DNA of 64,000 bases from Perognathus longimembris pacificus (taxonomy: Eukaryota; Chordata; Mammalia; Rodentia; Heteromyidae), in NCBI RefSeq assembly GCF_023159225.1, contig NC_063161.1, forward strand, positions 77,104,267 through 77,168,266. The letters are read 5' to 3'. The notes under the pieces were generated by a model. The model ran no database searches, was not told the origin of the DNA, and saw nothing but the letters and a program-made list of their open reading frames with translations. Shown piece after piece: positions 37,561 to 49,674 of this stretch (the stretch's first letter is position 1; each line of letters opens with the position of its first letter). A program made the translations under genes and the position numbers.

Positions 37561-37601
37561 AAAATGTTATGCGAATTCCTCTGTAATTACACCTTTTTTG
37601 T
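37561..37601 (+). repeat. 41-bp direct repeat, copy 2 (right of SDK1 exon 2)
   Basis: AAAATGTTATGCGAATTCCT followed by CTGTAATTACACCTTTTTT. It matches 36146-36187. The sequences on either side of the two copies are unrelated, apart from loose MIR-like similarity just before each copy. Confidence 0.93.
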
Positions 37602-38059
37602 AATTTTTCTGAAGTATATAAGACCCACCACACAGTCATAATCTGCTTCCAGTCTGTTTTTAGGTTCTGGTGTAGAGGCACACTTGGCTTCTTCCACATT
37701 TAAACCTTGACTGGCCAAGCTCCTTTCTATCACAGGACATTTACACTTGCCCTCCCTGGACACTTGTGCATGCTGATTTATGCTCATACCTCAGGTGAAC
37801 TGACAGAGCCCCAGTACCACTGTGGCCTTACCAACCATGTTTATATCACTTCCAATACTCTCTCTCTCTGTGTATATATATGCACAGACACATAAAGTTT
37901 TGAAATTACAGTGTTTTGACACCCTAGAACAAGAAAACTTAAAAGTGATCTCCAGCTATTCCCCAATCCCAGAACTGAAAACAATGGCAGGAAAAAAGCA
38001 GCTATGTGTTAAATGAGTAAACATAATAGCAACGACAAAGCAACAGAAACAGGTCATAA

Positions 38060-38250
38060 TCAGTGCACACTTACCATATACTGCAAAAGGCTATACGTAC
38101 ACATTTATATGAACTCATCTAATCCTCACAAAAGCTCTATGAAACAGATGTCAGTGCTATACCTATTTCACAGGTAGGCAAACAGAGACACAAGAGGATT
38201 TACATTCCCTGCTCAGTTCACCAGTCCTAAGTCACTACATAAATTCATAT
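38060..38250 (-). repeat. MIR SINE fragment
   Basis: TCATCTAATCCTCACAAAAG, CAGTGCTATACCTATTTCAC and AGGTAGGCAAACAGAGACAC read as the reverse complement of the MIR 3' half. Confidence 0.7.
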
Positions 38251-38814
38251 CATTTGGCTCCAAAAAGCAACAAATTCTACGTATTATGATCGTAAGTGTC
38301 ACAAACTTCTCAAGACAGGAACTTATTTCCCAGAAGCCCCTATCTAACATCAGCGTTTCAATCATTTATTTGTGCAGTTACTCAGCTGGGCTTTTAAACT
38401 GAATTGCTATGTCTTTAACAAATTAAACAGCAAATTATAACAACAGTATTGAAACATAAAGGATTCTAGAATTGTATTTACACCTACAGCTATTGCACAT
38501 ATACTAAATATAGAGAGTTTAAATATGCAGCCAGCTCTAGATCACAGGTCCTGAACTTGAGTCAGTCAATCATGAATCAAAATATTTTGGAAAAAAGTAC
38601 TGATATGTGCAGGCGTATTTTCCTTGTCCTTATTCCTTAAAAAATGCAGTACAGCAAGAATTTGCATATCATTTATACGCAGAAGTGATATAAACCGATA
38701 TTGGAGAAGATGTGGGGAGGTTGTATGCCAACACTTCTCCATCTCGTGTAATAAAGGAGCACCTGTGGACTGGGTATCTTCAAGAATACACTAAGGGATA
38801 AAAATATAGAGTTT

Positions 38815-39018
38815 GGGGCTGGGGATATGGCCTAGTGGCAAGAGTGCCTGCCTCATATACATGAGGCCCTGGGTTCGATTCCCCAGCACCACATATACAG
38901 AAAATGGCCAGAAGTGGCGCTGTGGCTCAAGTGGCAGAGTGCTAGCCTTGAGCAAAAAGAAGCCAGGGACAGTGCTCAGGCCCAGAGTCTAAGCCCCAGG
39001 ACTGGCCAAAAAAAAAAA

Positions 39019-39019
<1 letters not shown>
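38815..39019 (+). repeat. IDL-Geo SINE
   Basis: Full-length forward copy: GGGGCTGGGGATATGGCCTA (A box TGGCCTAGTGG), GGTTCGATTCCCCAGCACCA (B box), junction AAAATGGCCAGAAGTGGCGC, Geo half TTGAGCAAAAAGAAGCCAGG, ending CCAGGACTGGCC plus A tail. Both Pol III boxes of the ID-like half look intact. Followed directly by a TA microsatellite. Confidence 0.95.
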
Positions 39020-39061
<42 letters not shown>

Positions 39062-39077
39062 TATATACATATATATA
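39020..39077 (+). repeat. (TA)n microsatellite at a SINE tail
   Basis: TA/CA alternation beginning right after the A tail of the SINE at 38815-39019, suggesting it expanded from the SINE tail. Confidence 0.92.
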
Positions 39078-40387
39078 GTTTGTCTTTGAGTTGTCAGTAT
39101 ATTCAACAATAACTCATAGAAATATAACATCAACCACTTACTAAAATTTACTCATTTATTCGTACAAAAAATTAATGCTGAATTACATCTGCAAGATAAG
39201 AACTTATAGAGAGGAGAGTCAACCTACTTAATTAGAATGAATGCAGGAACTGGGTATGCAAAGAATAGGAGGGAGTCAAATCTTCAGGTAGAAGCATGTG
39301 CAAAGGCTCAGTGGTGGAAGCAAACAATGAGTACCTGCAGAAAGTACTAACAAGTCCAATCGTGAGTGTAGAGAGAGTGAATGGGAGCAAGGGTTGCCAG
39401 ACCAAGATACTGCAAGGTAGGTAGGACAAATCCATTCTGCCAGAGTATCAGTGGTCTCTCCTCCATAGTGTGGGTAACAGATGATGGCTCACCTTGTGTG
39501 TTAGTAGTGTGATCAGTTCTATGGTGAGGATCAGTTACTATTAAAAACAACAACAGAGAGCCTTTGAAGAGACAGTTTCATGCAACATCATTCTAGCTAT
39601 AATGCAGAGAAAGAAGAGGGCCTCGAATATGGGGAGACCACTATAGTCCGTGGTCAGTCCACAATGTGTGTTCTAAAGTGTGACAGGTGGCAAGCGTGGC
39701 AAAGGTAATAGTAGGGACTGTGGAGAAGAGATGGAGAGGAACAAGCATGTTCAAACACTATTTGGTGGCAAAAAATAATTCCATTATGGCTTGGTTACAG
39801 GGGTAATGAGGGAGAAGGGGTATCCAGAAGGATTCTTAGGTCTTTAGCCTATATCCACTTCTGGTTAATAGTATCTACCTTGTAAAAAAAAAATACCACT
39901 GAGAATACAAGGGAAGAAAAACTTGGCACAGTCCCTTAAAGCGGCTACGATGTATGTCTAACACAGGAATATATGGTCACGTTCTAGCTGCTGTATGAAG
40001 TTAGGAGGAGCCATCAATCCAGGATTTACTGGTGAGTTCCACCTGCTTCTGCTGCAAGTGACTTGTTCTAAGTCACATATCAAAGGCATTCTTAGGTTCC
40101 GATTGTCAACTGTGAGTCCGATTTCCCTTTTTGCTAGATACTTCAGTGCAAATCATCCACTCTTGTAACTGAAACAGTATAATAAAGCTGAATTGCAATG
40201 GATATAGCTTTGATACTTTGGGGTTTACAGAGCTGCAGGCTTTATTAATGGCCTGCCATTTGCACTCTCTTTAACAATAGAAAAAGAAATGCCACTTCAT
40301 AGGGTCTTAGTGTTCTACACACATGAGCCATAAAAAAAAGACATCTTTTTGAAAAGAAAAAGCTTTAAGACAGAAGCTCTGGAATTT

Positions 40388-40597
40388 TTTTTTTTTTTTT
40401 TTTTTTGCCAGTCCTGGGGCTTGGACTCAGGGCCTGAGCACTGTCCCCGGCTTTTCTTTTTGCTCAAGGCTAGCACTCTACCACTTGAGCCATAGTGCCA
40501 CTTCTAGCTTTTTCTGTTTATGTGGGGCTGAGGAATCGAACCTAGGGCTTCATGTATGCGAGGCAAGCACTCTACCACTGGGCCATATTCCCAGCCC
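40388..40597 (-). repeat. IDL-Geo SINE
   Basis: Reverse copy with long T tail, GCCAGTCCTGGGGCTTGGAC, TTGCTCAAGGCTAGCACTCT and the ID-like half ending ATATTCCCAGCCC. Flanks AGAAGCTCTGGAATT (from 40373) and AGAAGCTCTAGAATT (from 40598) form a one-mismatch target-site duplication. Confidence 0.93.
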
Positions 40598-43500
40598 AGA
40601 AGCTCTAGAATTTGAATTTAGTTTTACAACTGACAGGGCATCATCAATTTCATATATGGCAGTTTTGAATTTAAATGGCACCACAATTCTTCACAGAATT
40701 CATAGTTAACTAAACATATGGATACTGTGTGGATATTATTAGATTGTGTACTATAATCTAGTAGAAAAAAACCTTCATGAAGAATACTTCCATCGCCTTG
40801 CCAAACAAATATCTTGTGCCATAAATGATGTCAGAAGATATATTAATACAGATCTGACAGAAAGCATGGAAAACAAGTATTGACAATGCCCTGGAATGTT
40901 AATCATCTAAATTAACATGACTTCTATAAATATGTTAACACAGACTTGCCACTGTGGAGAATTAGTTACCTCAGAAATTGAAAGTGGGCATAACAGTAAC
41001 CAACCACAATAGCTTTGGAGAGAAACTCAGAAGGATGGGCTTAGTGTACATAGAGTCTTTACATGTGTCTGCTCTTAACTTAAAGTGGGATAGAGAACAG
41101 GCTGGGAAGGTCCAGGAGGAAAGAAGAAACATGATCAATTACCTACAAAGTAAAGTTATCCAACTCTCACCAACATTACACTCAATCCTCTTTTGGGGGG
41201 AGCAAATAATAACTAATACTTCTCCCCCTCCTCAGTGACAACATGCAGAGGTTGTGGTGCTGACATCTGTATTCTAGCAATGAACAGTCTAAGACCCTAG
41301 AATGAATTACTGAGAAAAGCTGTGAAATTTCCATTTTCACATACTTTTTGAAAGAGCATAAATCATGTAGGAAAGAGAGAGTCTCATTTGTCTAGATAAT
41401 ACAGATTTAAGGTCCATTCAAAGGACAGGAATGTATTCTCAAGACAACATCGTAGTTTTATGATGGTGGGGTCACTTCCCTAAGTGGACTTCTAAGGCTT
41501 TCAGATAAATGTAAATGGATTAACTTTACCTGTCCAGTGCAGAGATAATCTTCTCATCTAGAAAGGGACCATGACCCTGTGTGCCGAAGTGGAATGAGGT
41601 TCCACAGTAGAGGAGTAGAGGAGCATGAGAAGCTGCAGCTGAGCCTTGACTGTGGCTCAAGTATCCTCACAGAAAGAAGGGGATCTTCCTGTGGGTTTTA
41701 ATTATCTGCTCCACAATGGAAAACTGAGACTCTTTTGAGGCCTTTCAATAGTAAAATGGACAAGAATCAAGTTAGGTACCCAGAATATTTGAGCTTTAAT
41801 ATGCTCTTGTGACTGTAGACAAGAGCTCCAACTAGGATGCTAGCCATGCACTCAGTAACTTGCCTTATTCTCCTCTATCCCAAACAGATAAGGAACAAAG
41901 AAATGATAATCAGCTCCACATAGAAGCAGAATCAACCTTACCACAAACAAGGGGAGGTCTGAAGCAGGCAAATCTTCCATGCTCTGGTAGAGTGAAGATG
42001 AAATTGATTAAGCACCTGTCATCAGCACCACCAATCAGGTGACAGTCCAGCAGGGAGAATCGGGTTCACAGCATGAATGGGCAATCAGCCCCCAAAAAAC
42101 CTTTCATTACTGAACCCTGCACTTCTGCCACAGCTAAATTTCCCAGGGCGACTCATCTTTTGGGTTAAACCACTAATCTTCCTTTCAAAACTTCTTTTAT
42201 ATCAAATTCAAACATTTTCATACCCTAGCTTATGAATCTTCCACTCATGGAAAGGTTTATTTTTCAAATTCCAGAGTGAAACTAACGTATGGGGTATAAT
42301 GTATCATCTGTGAACAACAATTCGGAAAAATCTAGGTAGAAGTCCTATTCAGATGAATGCAGTCTTTCCAGTTCCAACTGCTGGTAGGTCATTATGTCCA
42401 CCTATTGAACCAGGAAGTTAATCTCACAGCACAATGTGCTTTCTTCACTTCTATAATCTTCATCTTTTTAAAGAAAACAATTACACATTTCAAATGTTCT
42501 CTTGAGAAAATTTAAAGATATTATGGAATATGGTTAAGCATGGAAATATAAAAAGGTCACTGTGCATCTATAAGAGGACCTACTGCTTCAGGACCAAGTT
42601 CTCCATCTGCCGCCAGACAAGGCAGGTTAAGCTGCACTAGCTGTGAGCACTTTACAAATCCTTTGGGGCTGTGAATGAAATGGGAGGGTTGGAGCACTAA
42701 AGGATAAAAATCAATGGCACCTAATTATTTTCCAACTAAATAATTACCACTACTCAAGAGTTGGATCTATCACCACTGCTAAGTCCCAAGCTTCATTATC
42801 TATGTTTATCTGAAATATCTTCTGGTGATAACTTTCAAATATAGTAGAATGCACTATAATATTCTGATCCAAAGAAAAACACCTTCTCTGCATGTCACTT
42901 TGTATATTTATTTCCACTATTACCTGGCAAAAGAATCAGAAATTCTAGGGTGAAGGGTAGCTACAAGTGACCATACATAAATCTGATTCCATTAAAAAAT
43001 GAACACTAAAACCAAAACCCAAACCCCTAATCTACTATGATAACTACAAAGCACAAGCCTAGGAGGGTGCTTCAAGTTGTTCTCACACATGTGTGATGGG
43101 GTATGAGCGGGAGCTAATGTGCTCCCCTTCAGTGCCCTGCAGTATCTTCTCAGTACAGGAAGCCCTCAAGGCTTCACTACACAGGGACTTTAGCAGATCT
43201 TTACCCAGAACAGGAGGCAGTAAAGACTGAGGCTCATACCTGTTTTGCTCCAGTAAGGAGCAAAGATCCTTGCTAGTGAGTCTAGAAAAGGAGATTTGTA
43301 AACAAGCTCCCCAGGGGAGAAGCAGAAGAGGTATGGAGTTAACACTGCTGCAGAGGGTTCTCTATGGGGTTTACGTATAAAGGCCTCCCTGTGGCTGAGG
43401 TCCCCACATCTCAACAGAGTCGAGAGCTGGAGGGACATGAGCACCAAGGAAGTCAAGGATACCCAGAAGACTGAATGCATGGGGCAGAGGCACCAAGGCC

Positions 43501-44494
43501 TTGTGGAAACACATGGGTCTGGTGGACCCTTGTGCTGCATTGGTTCCACAGTAGATTTCAAGAGCCCTCTAAGGCTTGTTAAAGAACTATCCTTAGTAAC
43601 ACTTTCTTATTCCATGAAATGTTCCTATATACTAACTGAGAAGCAGACTTAGGAGAGTTGTTTGCCTGGGACTGGCTGCCATAGGTAGACAGTGTTACAA
43701 GGACATAGAGCCATCCCTAAGAGAGACCTAAAGAATGCCAGGGAGCACACACAGTGGCCTAGTGCAGGTGTCAATAGGTGCTAAGCTTGGTTTGGGTCAG
43801 AGTCTGGGGACCCAGGCAGCAGGACATCTGAGCAAACTATAAGGAAAGTAGAAGCCAGTCATGTATCCTTCTCCCTGTCTCTGTCTGCACTGTCATAATC
43901 AGAGCAACATAGTCAGAAGGAGCAAATCAGACCAAAGTTTGTTGTATTACTAGATGTCATCAACATCTCACTTTGTCCTGAGAAGTGTGGCCTGTGAGGG
44001 CAGATTTTTCCCCCAGCAGCTGGTCAGTAGCATTCTCCTGAGACTTGGAAGTATGTATGTGAAAGAAAGAAAAAGCAGGAGGGTCCCTAAGATCTCCATT
44101 AAACTGTACTGTGAACAGCCTGCTGAGACATTCAGTCAAACTGATTATCTCTGTTTTCTCTAAGATCAATGTGAATTAACAGCATAGTTAAGGGACCTCA
44201 TGGGGTAAACCTATGCTTCCAATATTTCCTCCTAAGAAACCATTCAAGCTTTCAGTGAGATGAATCTACAGTTGAAGCTGATGGGAGAACCATAATGGCT
44301 GTATTTATGTACTGGTTTGATCCTGCACTGTGCTAATCTATTTCAGCATATAAATTACTAATAAGAAGAGACAGTAGAATAAAAGCAATTTGCTATTTCT
44401 CCAAACTGAAATAAGCTTCCAGCTCACCAATATTTTACTTCAAAGGAGAAGGGTGCTAAATTGTCATATCTGTGGTTTGTAGTAAGAAAGTATG

Positions 44495-44543
44495 ACACAC
44501 ACACACATACATATATACAGAGAGAGAGAGAGAGAGAGAGAGA
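44495..44543 (+). repeat. (CA)n / (AG)n compound microsatellite
   Basis: A short CA tract (about 44495-44506), CATATATA, then thirteen AG dinucleotides (44518-44543). Confidence 0.93.
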
Positions 44544-44924
44544 CTGGTATGTCATCTGAGATAACCAACAATATTTGCAAATATGATAGAATACTTCCTC
44601 CAAAGATTCTTGTAAATAATCCTTGAAAGCCCAATCCTGATTAAATAAAAAGTCAAAAGGTCTAAGAAATAAACTCAAATAGGATTTTCCTTTCCTTGCT
44701 ACATCTATGACTGTGAGTTTATTGTACATATTTACTGACATAAAAAACTGGAGTTCAAGAAATAGCTAAATGGTAGATTTCCTTAGACCAAAACAGTAAT
44801 ATGTGAAAGAAATTTGTAAGCGCATCTCAGTTCAATGAGATAAAACCTGCAGGCCCAGCAAGATACAGACCACAAGGCTTGTGCAGGAAGGTTTCTGGAG
44901 GCCAGAGCTCTAGAACCCTGGGTC

Positions 44925-45090
44925 TAGCCAGACCCCTAGAACCCTGGTTCTATCCCAAGCTCTCCTACTCCTCAGCTCTGGGGTCTTAGTTAACACCCAC
45001 TAGCTCTTCTGTGCCCAAGTCTCCCAATCAACTAGATAATAAAATAAACGTTCCTAAGAACAGCATTTATCAAACTTTTGAGCTTCCATA
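44925..45090 (+). repeat. MIR SINE fragment
   Basis: GAACCCTGGTTCTATCCCAA, GCTCTCCTACTCCTCAGCTC and GTGCCCAAGTCTCCCAATCA follow the forward MIR core order. Diverged. Confidence 0.55.
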
Positions 45091-45111
45091 TCTCTTGGAA
45101 ACTTTTATTAA

Positions 45112-45155
45112 ACACACACACACGCACACACACACACGCACACACACACACACAC
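45112..45155 (+). repeat. (CA)n microsatellite
   Basis: CA repeats with several CG interruptions, abutting the 5' end of the SINE at 45156. Confidence 0.93.
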
Positions 45156-45305
45156 GCTAGGAATATGGCTTAGTGGAAGAGAGCTTCACTTGCATGCATG
45201 AAGCCCTGGGTTCGATTCCTCAGCACCACATAAGCAAAAAAATTCCAGGGACAGTGCTCAGATCCTGAGTCCCAAGCCCCAGGACTGGCCAAAGCAAAAA
45301 CAAAA
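45156..45305 (+). repeat. IDL-Geo SINE with internal deletion
   Basis: The ID-like half is complete (GCTAGGAATATGGCTTAGTG, GGTTCGATTCCTCAGCACCA). The Geo half lacks its first part (the CTGTGGCTCAAGTGG block) and resumes at CCAGGGACAGTGCTCAGATC, ending CCAGGACTGGCC with an A-rich tail. Confidence 0.88.
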
Positions 45306-46237
45306 GCAAGATACAAAAAAATGAAACCCTTAAACATTCTTGTTATTTCCAAATTTATCCTATTTGAAAGCAAAACTGTAAGCCTTCAAAGCATACATTC
45401 ATTTGAAAATAATAGCATTAAAATCTGAGTATATGTTAATACAAAAGAGATCCTTATGGAAATACATGATTCAAAACCACAAAATCACTCTTTAGAATGG
45501 CATTGTTTCATATTTTTTCAATGTTTACCTTAATAAAAGATATCAGATCTTCACATATATTTCTGTATTGAGTCTTTGCAGATTATTTTCAGATCAAGTA
45601 CATGCATAAAATACAGCCTTTCAGATATTTGGCTGGAAATAGGATAATTTAATAACCTTTTCAAACAAATGTGACTATCCTGGTTGGTACTATATTAAAG
45701 GTGAACAAGTGTCAGTTTCATAAAGGTGAGTGGTAGTGTGGAATCTGAAATCCCATCAATGAAACATTAAAATCCATTTGTCTGTCTTGTATTCAGATCT
45801 GTTATGTAGTGGTGGCTTCTGTAGTTCACTAAGCTTTACAGATCTTCCAAATGTTGACACATCTCATTATACCATATAAAGCATATCAAATGTCAATATA
45901 CCTTCTTACTTCACCAGGCGTCTTCCAGTGAGGGAAAAAAATGTCAAGATCATGTTAACACATGCAAGATTTCCAAAATGTTTCTACCTATTAGTTTGAT
46001 TTTTATCATTAGCAATAAATATGTCATATCCTTCCCCAATGGAACAGGTTCATTCATTTTCAGGAACATGTTGCCACATACCCAAGTTTGAATAACCATA
46101 GCTTGTCTATCAGTCACTGTTTCAAGTTAAAATGAAATGCCAAGGAAAAAGCAGCTAGTTCTTTCAGCTGCCAGCTCAGACACCTTGCAAGGATTCTGCC
46201 TCAAAGCCACCAGCATGTTTCACATGTGGAAAAAAAA

Positions 46238-47165
46238 TTTTTGTAATTTTTATTGTCAAACTGATGTACAGAGAGGTTACAGTTTCATTGGATACATTTC
46301 TTGTACTGTTTGTTATCTCCTCCCTCATTCACCCCTCTCCCCTCCTCCTTTCCCGCCCATGAGTTGTTCAGTTCATTTACACCAAACAGTTTTGCAAGTA
46401 TTGCTTTTGTAGTCGTTTGTCTTTTTTACCCTGTGTCTCTCAATTTTGGTATTCCCTTTCACTTTCCTAGTTCTAATACCAGTATTCACGGTTTCCAATG
46501 TACTCAGATAAGATACAGAGATAGTGCAGGTACACCACAGGAAGGGGACACAAGAAGATCATCAATAATAGAAGCTACAGTTTCACATAGCATGTTGAAA
46601 GTAGTTACAACAGTGATATAACAATCATTTCCATAACATGGAGTTCATTTCACTTAGCATCATCTTATGTGTTCATAAGGGTATAGCTATTGGGCTCTTG
46701 TGATCCTCTGCTGTGACTTGCCTAAACCTGTGCTAATTACTCCCTATGAGGGAGACCACAGAGTCCATGGTTCTTTGGGTCTGGCTCACTTCACTTAGTA
46801 TAATTTTTTCCAAGTCCTTCCATTTCTTTACAAATGGGGCAATGTCATTCTTTCTGATAGAGGCATAAAATTCCATTGTGTATAAGTACCACCTTTTCCA
46901 GATCCAATCGTCTACTGAGGGGCATCTGGGTTGGTTCCATATTCTAGCTATGACAAATTGTGCTGCGATGAACATTGTTGTGCTAGTGGCTTTAGTGTGT
47001 TCTTGTTTGTGGTCTTTTGGGTAGATGCCCAAAAGTGGGGCTGCTGGGTCATAGGGGAGTTCTATGTTTAGCCTTCTGAGGAATCTCCATACCGCTTGCC
47101 AGAGTGGCTGAACCAGTTTACATTCCCACCAACAATGAAGTAGGGTTCCCTTTTGGACATGTGGC
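46238..47165 (-). mobile_element. 5'-truncated L1 (ORF2 C-terminus plus 3' UTR)
   Basis: On the minus strand the region from about 47165 down to the stop at 46733 encodes the end of LINE-1 ORF2p. Recognisable are LLHCWWECKLVQPLW, PYDPAAPLLGIYPKD, MFIAAQFVIARIWNQPRCPS, and WYLYTMEFYASIRKNDIAPF with the closing SLIGSN. This C-terminal part, beyond the reverse transcriptase, includes the Cys-rich stretch. It is followed by about 495 nt of 3' UTR with a purine-rich tract and a tail at GACAATAAAAATTACAAAAA. The frame is open over its remaining length, suggesting a fairly recent insertion, but the element lacks its 5' end, ORF1, endonuclease and RT and is inactive. Confidence 0.93.
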
Positions 47166-47204
47166 AAATTTTTATACACCATTTGCATTTGAATATTCAG
47201 TATT

Positions 47205-47219
47205 AAAAGATCCAATATA
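47205..47219 (+). repeat. Target-site duplication, copy 1 of 3
   Basis: AAAAGATCCAATATA directly before the SINE at 47220. Identical copies lie at 47435-47449 and 47818-47832. Confidence 0.95.
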
Positions 47220-47434
47220 GGGGCTGGGGATATAGCCTAGTGGCAAGAGTGCCTGCCTCGGATACACGAGGCCCTAGGTTCGATTCCCCAGCACCACATA
47301 TACAGAAAACGGCCAGAAGCGGTGTTGTGGCTCAAGTGGCAGAGTGCTAGCCTTGAGCGGGAAGAAGCCAGGGACAGTGCTCAGGCCCTGAGTCCAAGCC
47401 CCAGGACTGGCCAAAAAAAAAAAAAAAAAAAAAA
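47220..47434 (+). repeat. IDL-Geo SINE, young copy
   Basis: GGGGCTGGGGATATAGCCTA, CTGCCTCGGATACACGAGGC, junction AAAACGGCCAGAAGCGGTGT, Geo half TTGAGCGGGAAGAAGCCAGG and a long pure A tail. It shares the CGGATACACGAG and GAGCGGGAAG markers with the copies at 13332 and 49675, a young subfamily. Flanked by the 15-bp duplication AAAAGATCCAATATA. Confidence 0.95.
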
Positions 47435-47449
47435 AAAAGATCCAATATA

Positions 47450-47817
47450 ATTACATATGGCACGTTGAAAGTAGATCTTCTTGTATCACCTTCCTGTGGT
47501 TGTACCTACACTTTCTCTGTATCTTAACTGAGTATATTGGAAACCGGGAATACTGGTATTAGAACTAGGAAATTGGAAGGGAATACCAAAATCGAGAGAC
47601 ACAGGATAAAAAAAAAAGACAAACAACTACAAAAGCAATACTTGCAAAACTGGTGTAAATGAACTGAACAACTCATGGGGGGGAGGGAAAGGGGGAGGGG
47701 GGGCGGGGGAATGAAGGACGAGGTAACAGACAGTATAAGAAATGTATCCAATGCCTAATTTATGAAACTGCAACCTCTCTGTAATTCAGTTTGATAATAA
47801 AATATATATATAAATAA
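47450..47817 (+). mobile_element. Severely 5'-truncated L1 3' end
   Basis: About 368 nt of L1 3' UTR in forward orientation: TTCCTGTGGTTGTACCTACA, GGAAACCGGGAATACTGGTA, a G-rich polypurine tract at 47678-47708, GAAACTGCAACCTCTCTGTA and tail GATAATAAAATATATATATA. It is homologous to the 3' UTR of the reverse L1 at 46238-46730, so the two lie head to head. It is bounded by the AAAAGATCCAATATA duplication at 47435-47449 and 47818-47832. Confidence 0.9.
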
Positions 47818-49674
47818 AAAAGATCCAATATAGTTAATGATTATTATTTCACCAATAATATTCTTAAGGTAGTAGAATACATTTTTTAAAAAATCCTGTA
47901 TAGTAGGTAAGAATCACATGAACAAGTGTCAACTTGGCACAACTATCCTGATAAAGCTGCTCAAGTGCCAGAAGTTTTCTTATAACTACCTTTGCATAAT
48001 CAATAAAGTCTAAAAACAAAGCAAAGGTGAAAAGGACTTTGGCATTACCAGGAAATGTTTTTGTCCTCACAATTTTCCCTGGCGAAGGGTCTTGGAGCCT
48101 GCAGAGGTCTTGAGACCACAGTGAGAACCACTGCTCTGGAAATGTCTGAAAAATGAAATCAGTTCCTGTGCACCAAACATTCATGGCCCTGTCTGGTACA
48201 AAGTACAACGTGCCTGCTAGCTTCAATTAAAGCAGGTGCTTTAGAATGGAATTGCAACTGCCTACAGAATGCTGAATCTTGAACTTCATCCAGAGCACAC
48301 TTACTTTTGGCTTGCTAAATAACACACATAAATCAGGCTACAGTCTTAAATGTCAATAACTATTAAGCCAAAGAAGTTGTTCAATTAAAAGAAAAACAGG
48401 TGTTCCTATTTTCAATTACTTCAAAATCATAGAGAAGTCTAAATATTGATTTATTTATTCTCTCATTCAACAAATATTTATTAAGCGCCTACTTGGACTT
48501 CTACAAGACAGGAATATTAATATTAATTTAAAAAAATTAAAAAACATACCTTCATGGAATTTAACCTCTAGTTTAGGGAAAACAGTAAACAAGCAAATAA
48601 AAAAGTAGGCAGATGGTCTATTTTGCTAAAATGGCTTTTTTATATACAAATTCCTCATATGTGTGCCTGATAAGTAGGGAATTAATACTGGTGTAACGCA
48701 GAAGTTGTGTTGATTATACATGATTTTTCCCAGAATATTAATGTCGCAACATTATCATGAGCAAGTTTGTTCATTTGTTAAAGAGTAAGCTCTGGAATTA
48801 CAAGAACATGGTAGGCAGCAGTGGCAACAGCAAACCTACTTTAAAACCAAAAGTGTATTTTCCTTCCAGTAGTGTAAGTGGTGGCTGGTTTACCTGCTTC
48901 AAGAACCAGGGTGCTTTCCTAACACAGTGTGATCCAGGAACAGAAGGGTGGAAGAATACCTCTGAAAGGCTTTTCTTTTTCTGCAATACAGAAAACCTTA
49001 TTAGGGTTCAAATTGCAACGTTCCATAGATTCTGAATGATCTGCTCCAAGAGGATTTCCCCCATTTTATGATTGTAGTGTATGGTTTTATATAATATAAT
49101 ATGGGTATATATAATGTATTTTCTAGAATACTGTAGAAAAAGAAGAGGGTAGAGAATTTTGGAGAAGGAATTCTCTGTTAAATGTGGAAGGTAGGGAGGC
49201 CTTCCTGAGTAGATATAAAAGTCTAACAAGAATAGTAAGGGACTGGTGTGGATGAATGGAGTGAGAGAAGGAATGTATGAAGAAGTGAGGCTGCACAGAT
49301 AAGACCTGATGAGACCTTGGACTTTTAAGTGACAGTCGAAGGAATTGAAGAATTTGGAGTAAGAGAGTGTTATGTTCCAAGATAGGGTTTCACTGGTTCA
49401 CATCTTACTGGGCACAGACTGTGCTAAGAAATGGCAGGAAGGAAAGAAGCTGGGAGACCACTCAGGAGGTTGCTGCATTAATGTGGTTTAGAGATGAAGG
49501 TAGCCCTGAGAGCCTATTGTAGGAAAGATGGCAGAAGGATAAATATATTGAAAAACTAAAGCCAACATGAATTTACAAATGTAGGGTGTTGGGTACAGGA
49601 CAAAGAGAAGACAATTCCAGGGTCACAGTTTCTGGCTAGAGGAATCAGAAGAACACAGTGGTTGGTGATTTCTT

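Noticed and set aside
38815..38890. tRNA gene
   Set aside because: A and B box motifs are present, but they belong to the tRNA-derived left monomer of the IDL-Geo SINE, as in the many other copies here. No intact cloverleaf is evident.
43190..43561. 123-codon open frame on the minus strand
   Set aside because: No family resemblance and no plausible splice-bounded exon. SDK1 exon 1 would be GC-rich and encode a signal peptide, which this does not.
46733..47215. 160-codon open frame on the minus strand
   Set aside because: It is the C-terminal end of LINE-1 ORF2 in a 5'-truncated element, not a host gene. The first residues at the right end come from flanking sequence.
46238..47817. Single L1 inverted by twin priming
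   Set aside because: Both halves contain the 3' UTR, so they are two separate insertions rather than one element with an inverted 5' part. The second also has its own target-site duplication.
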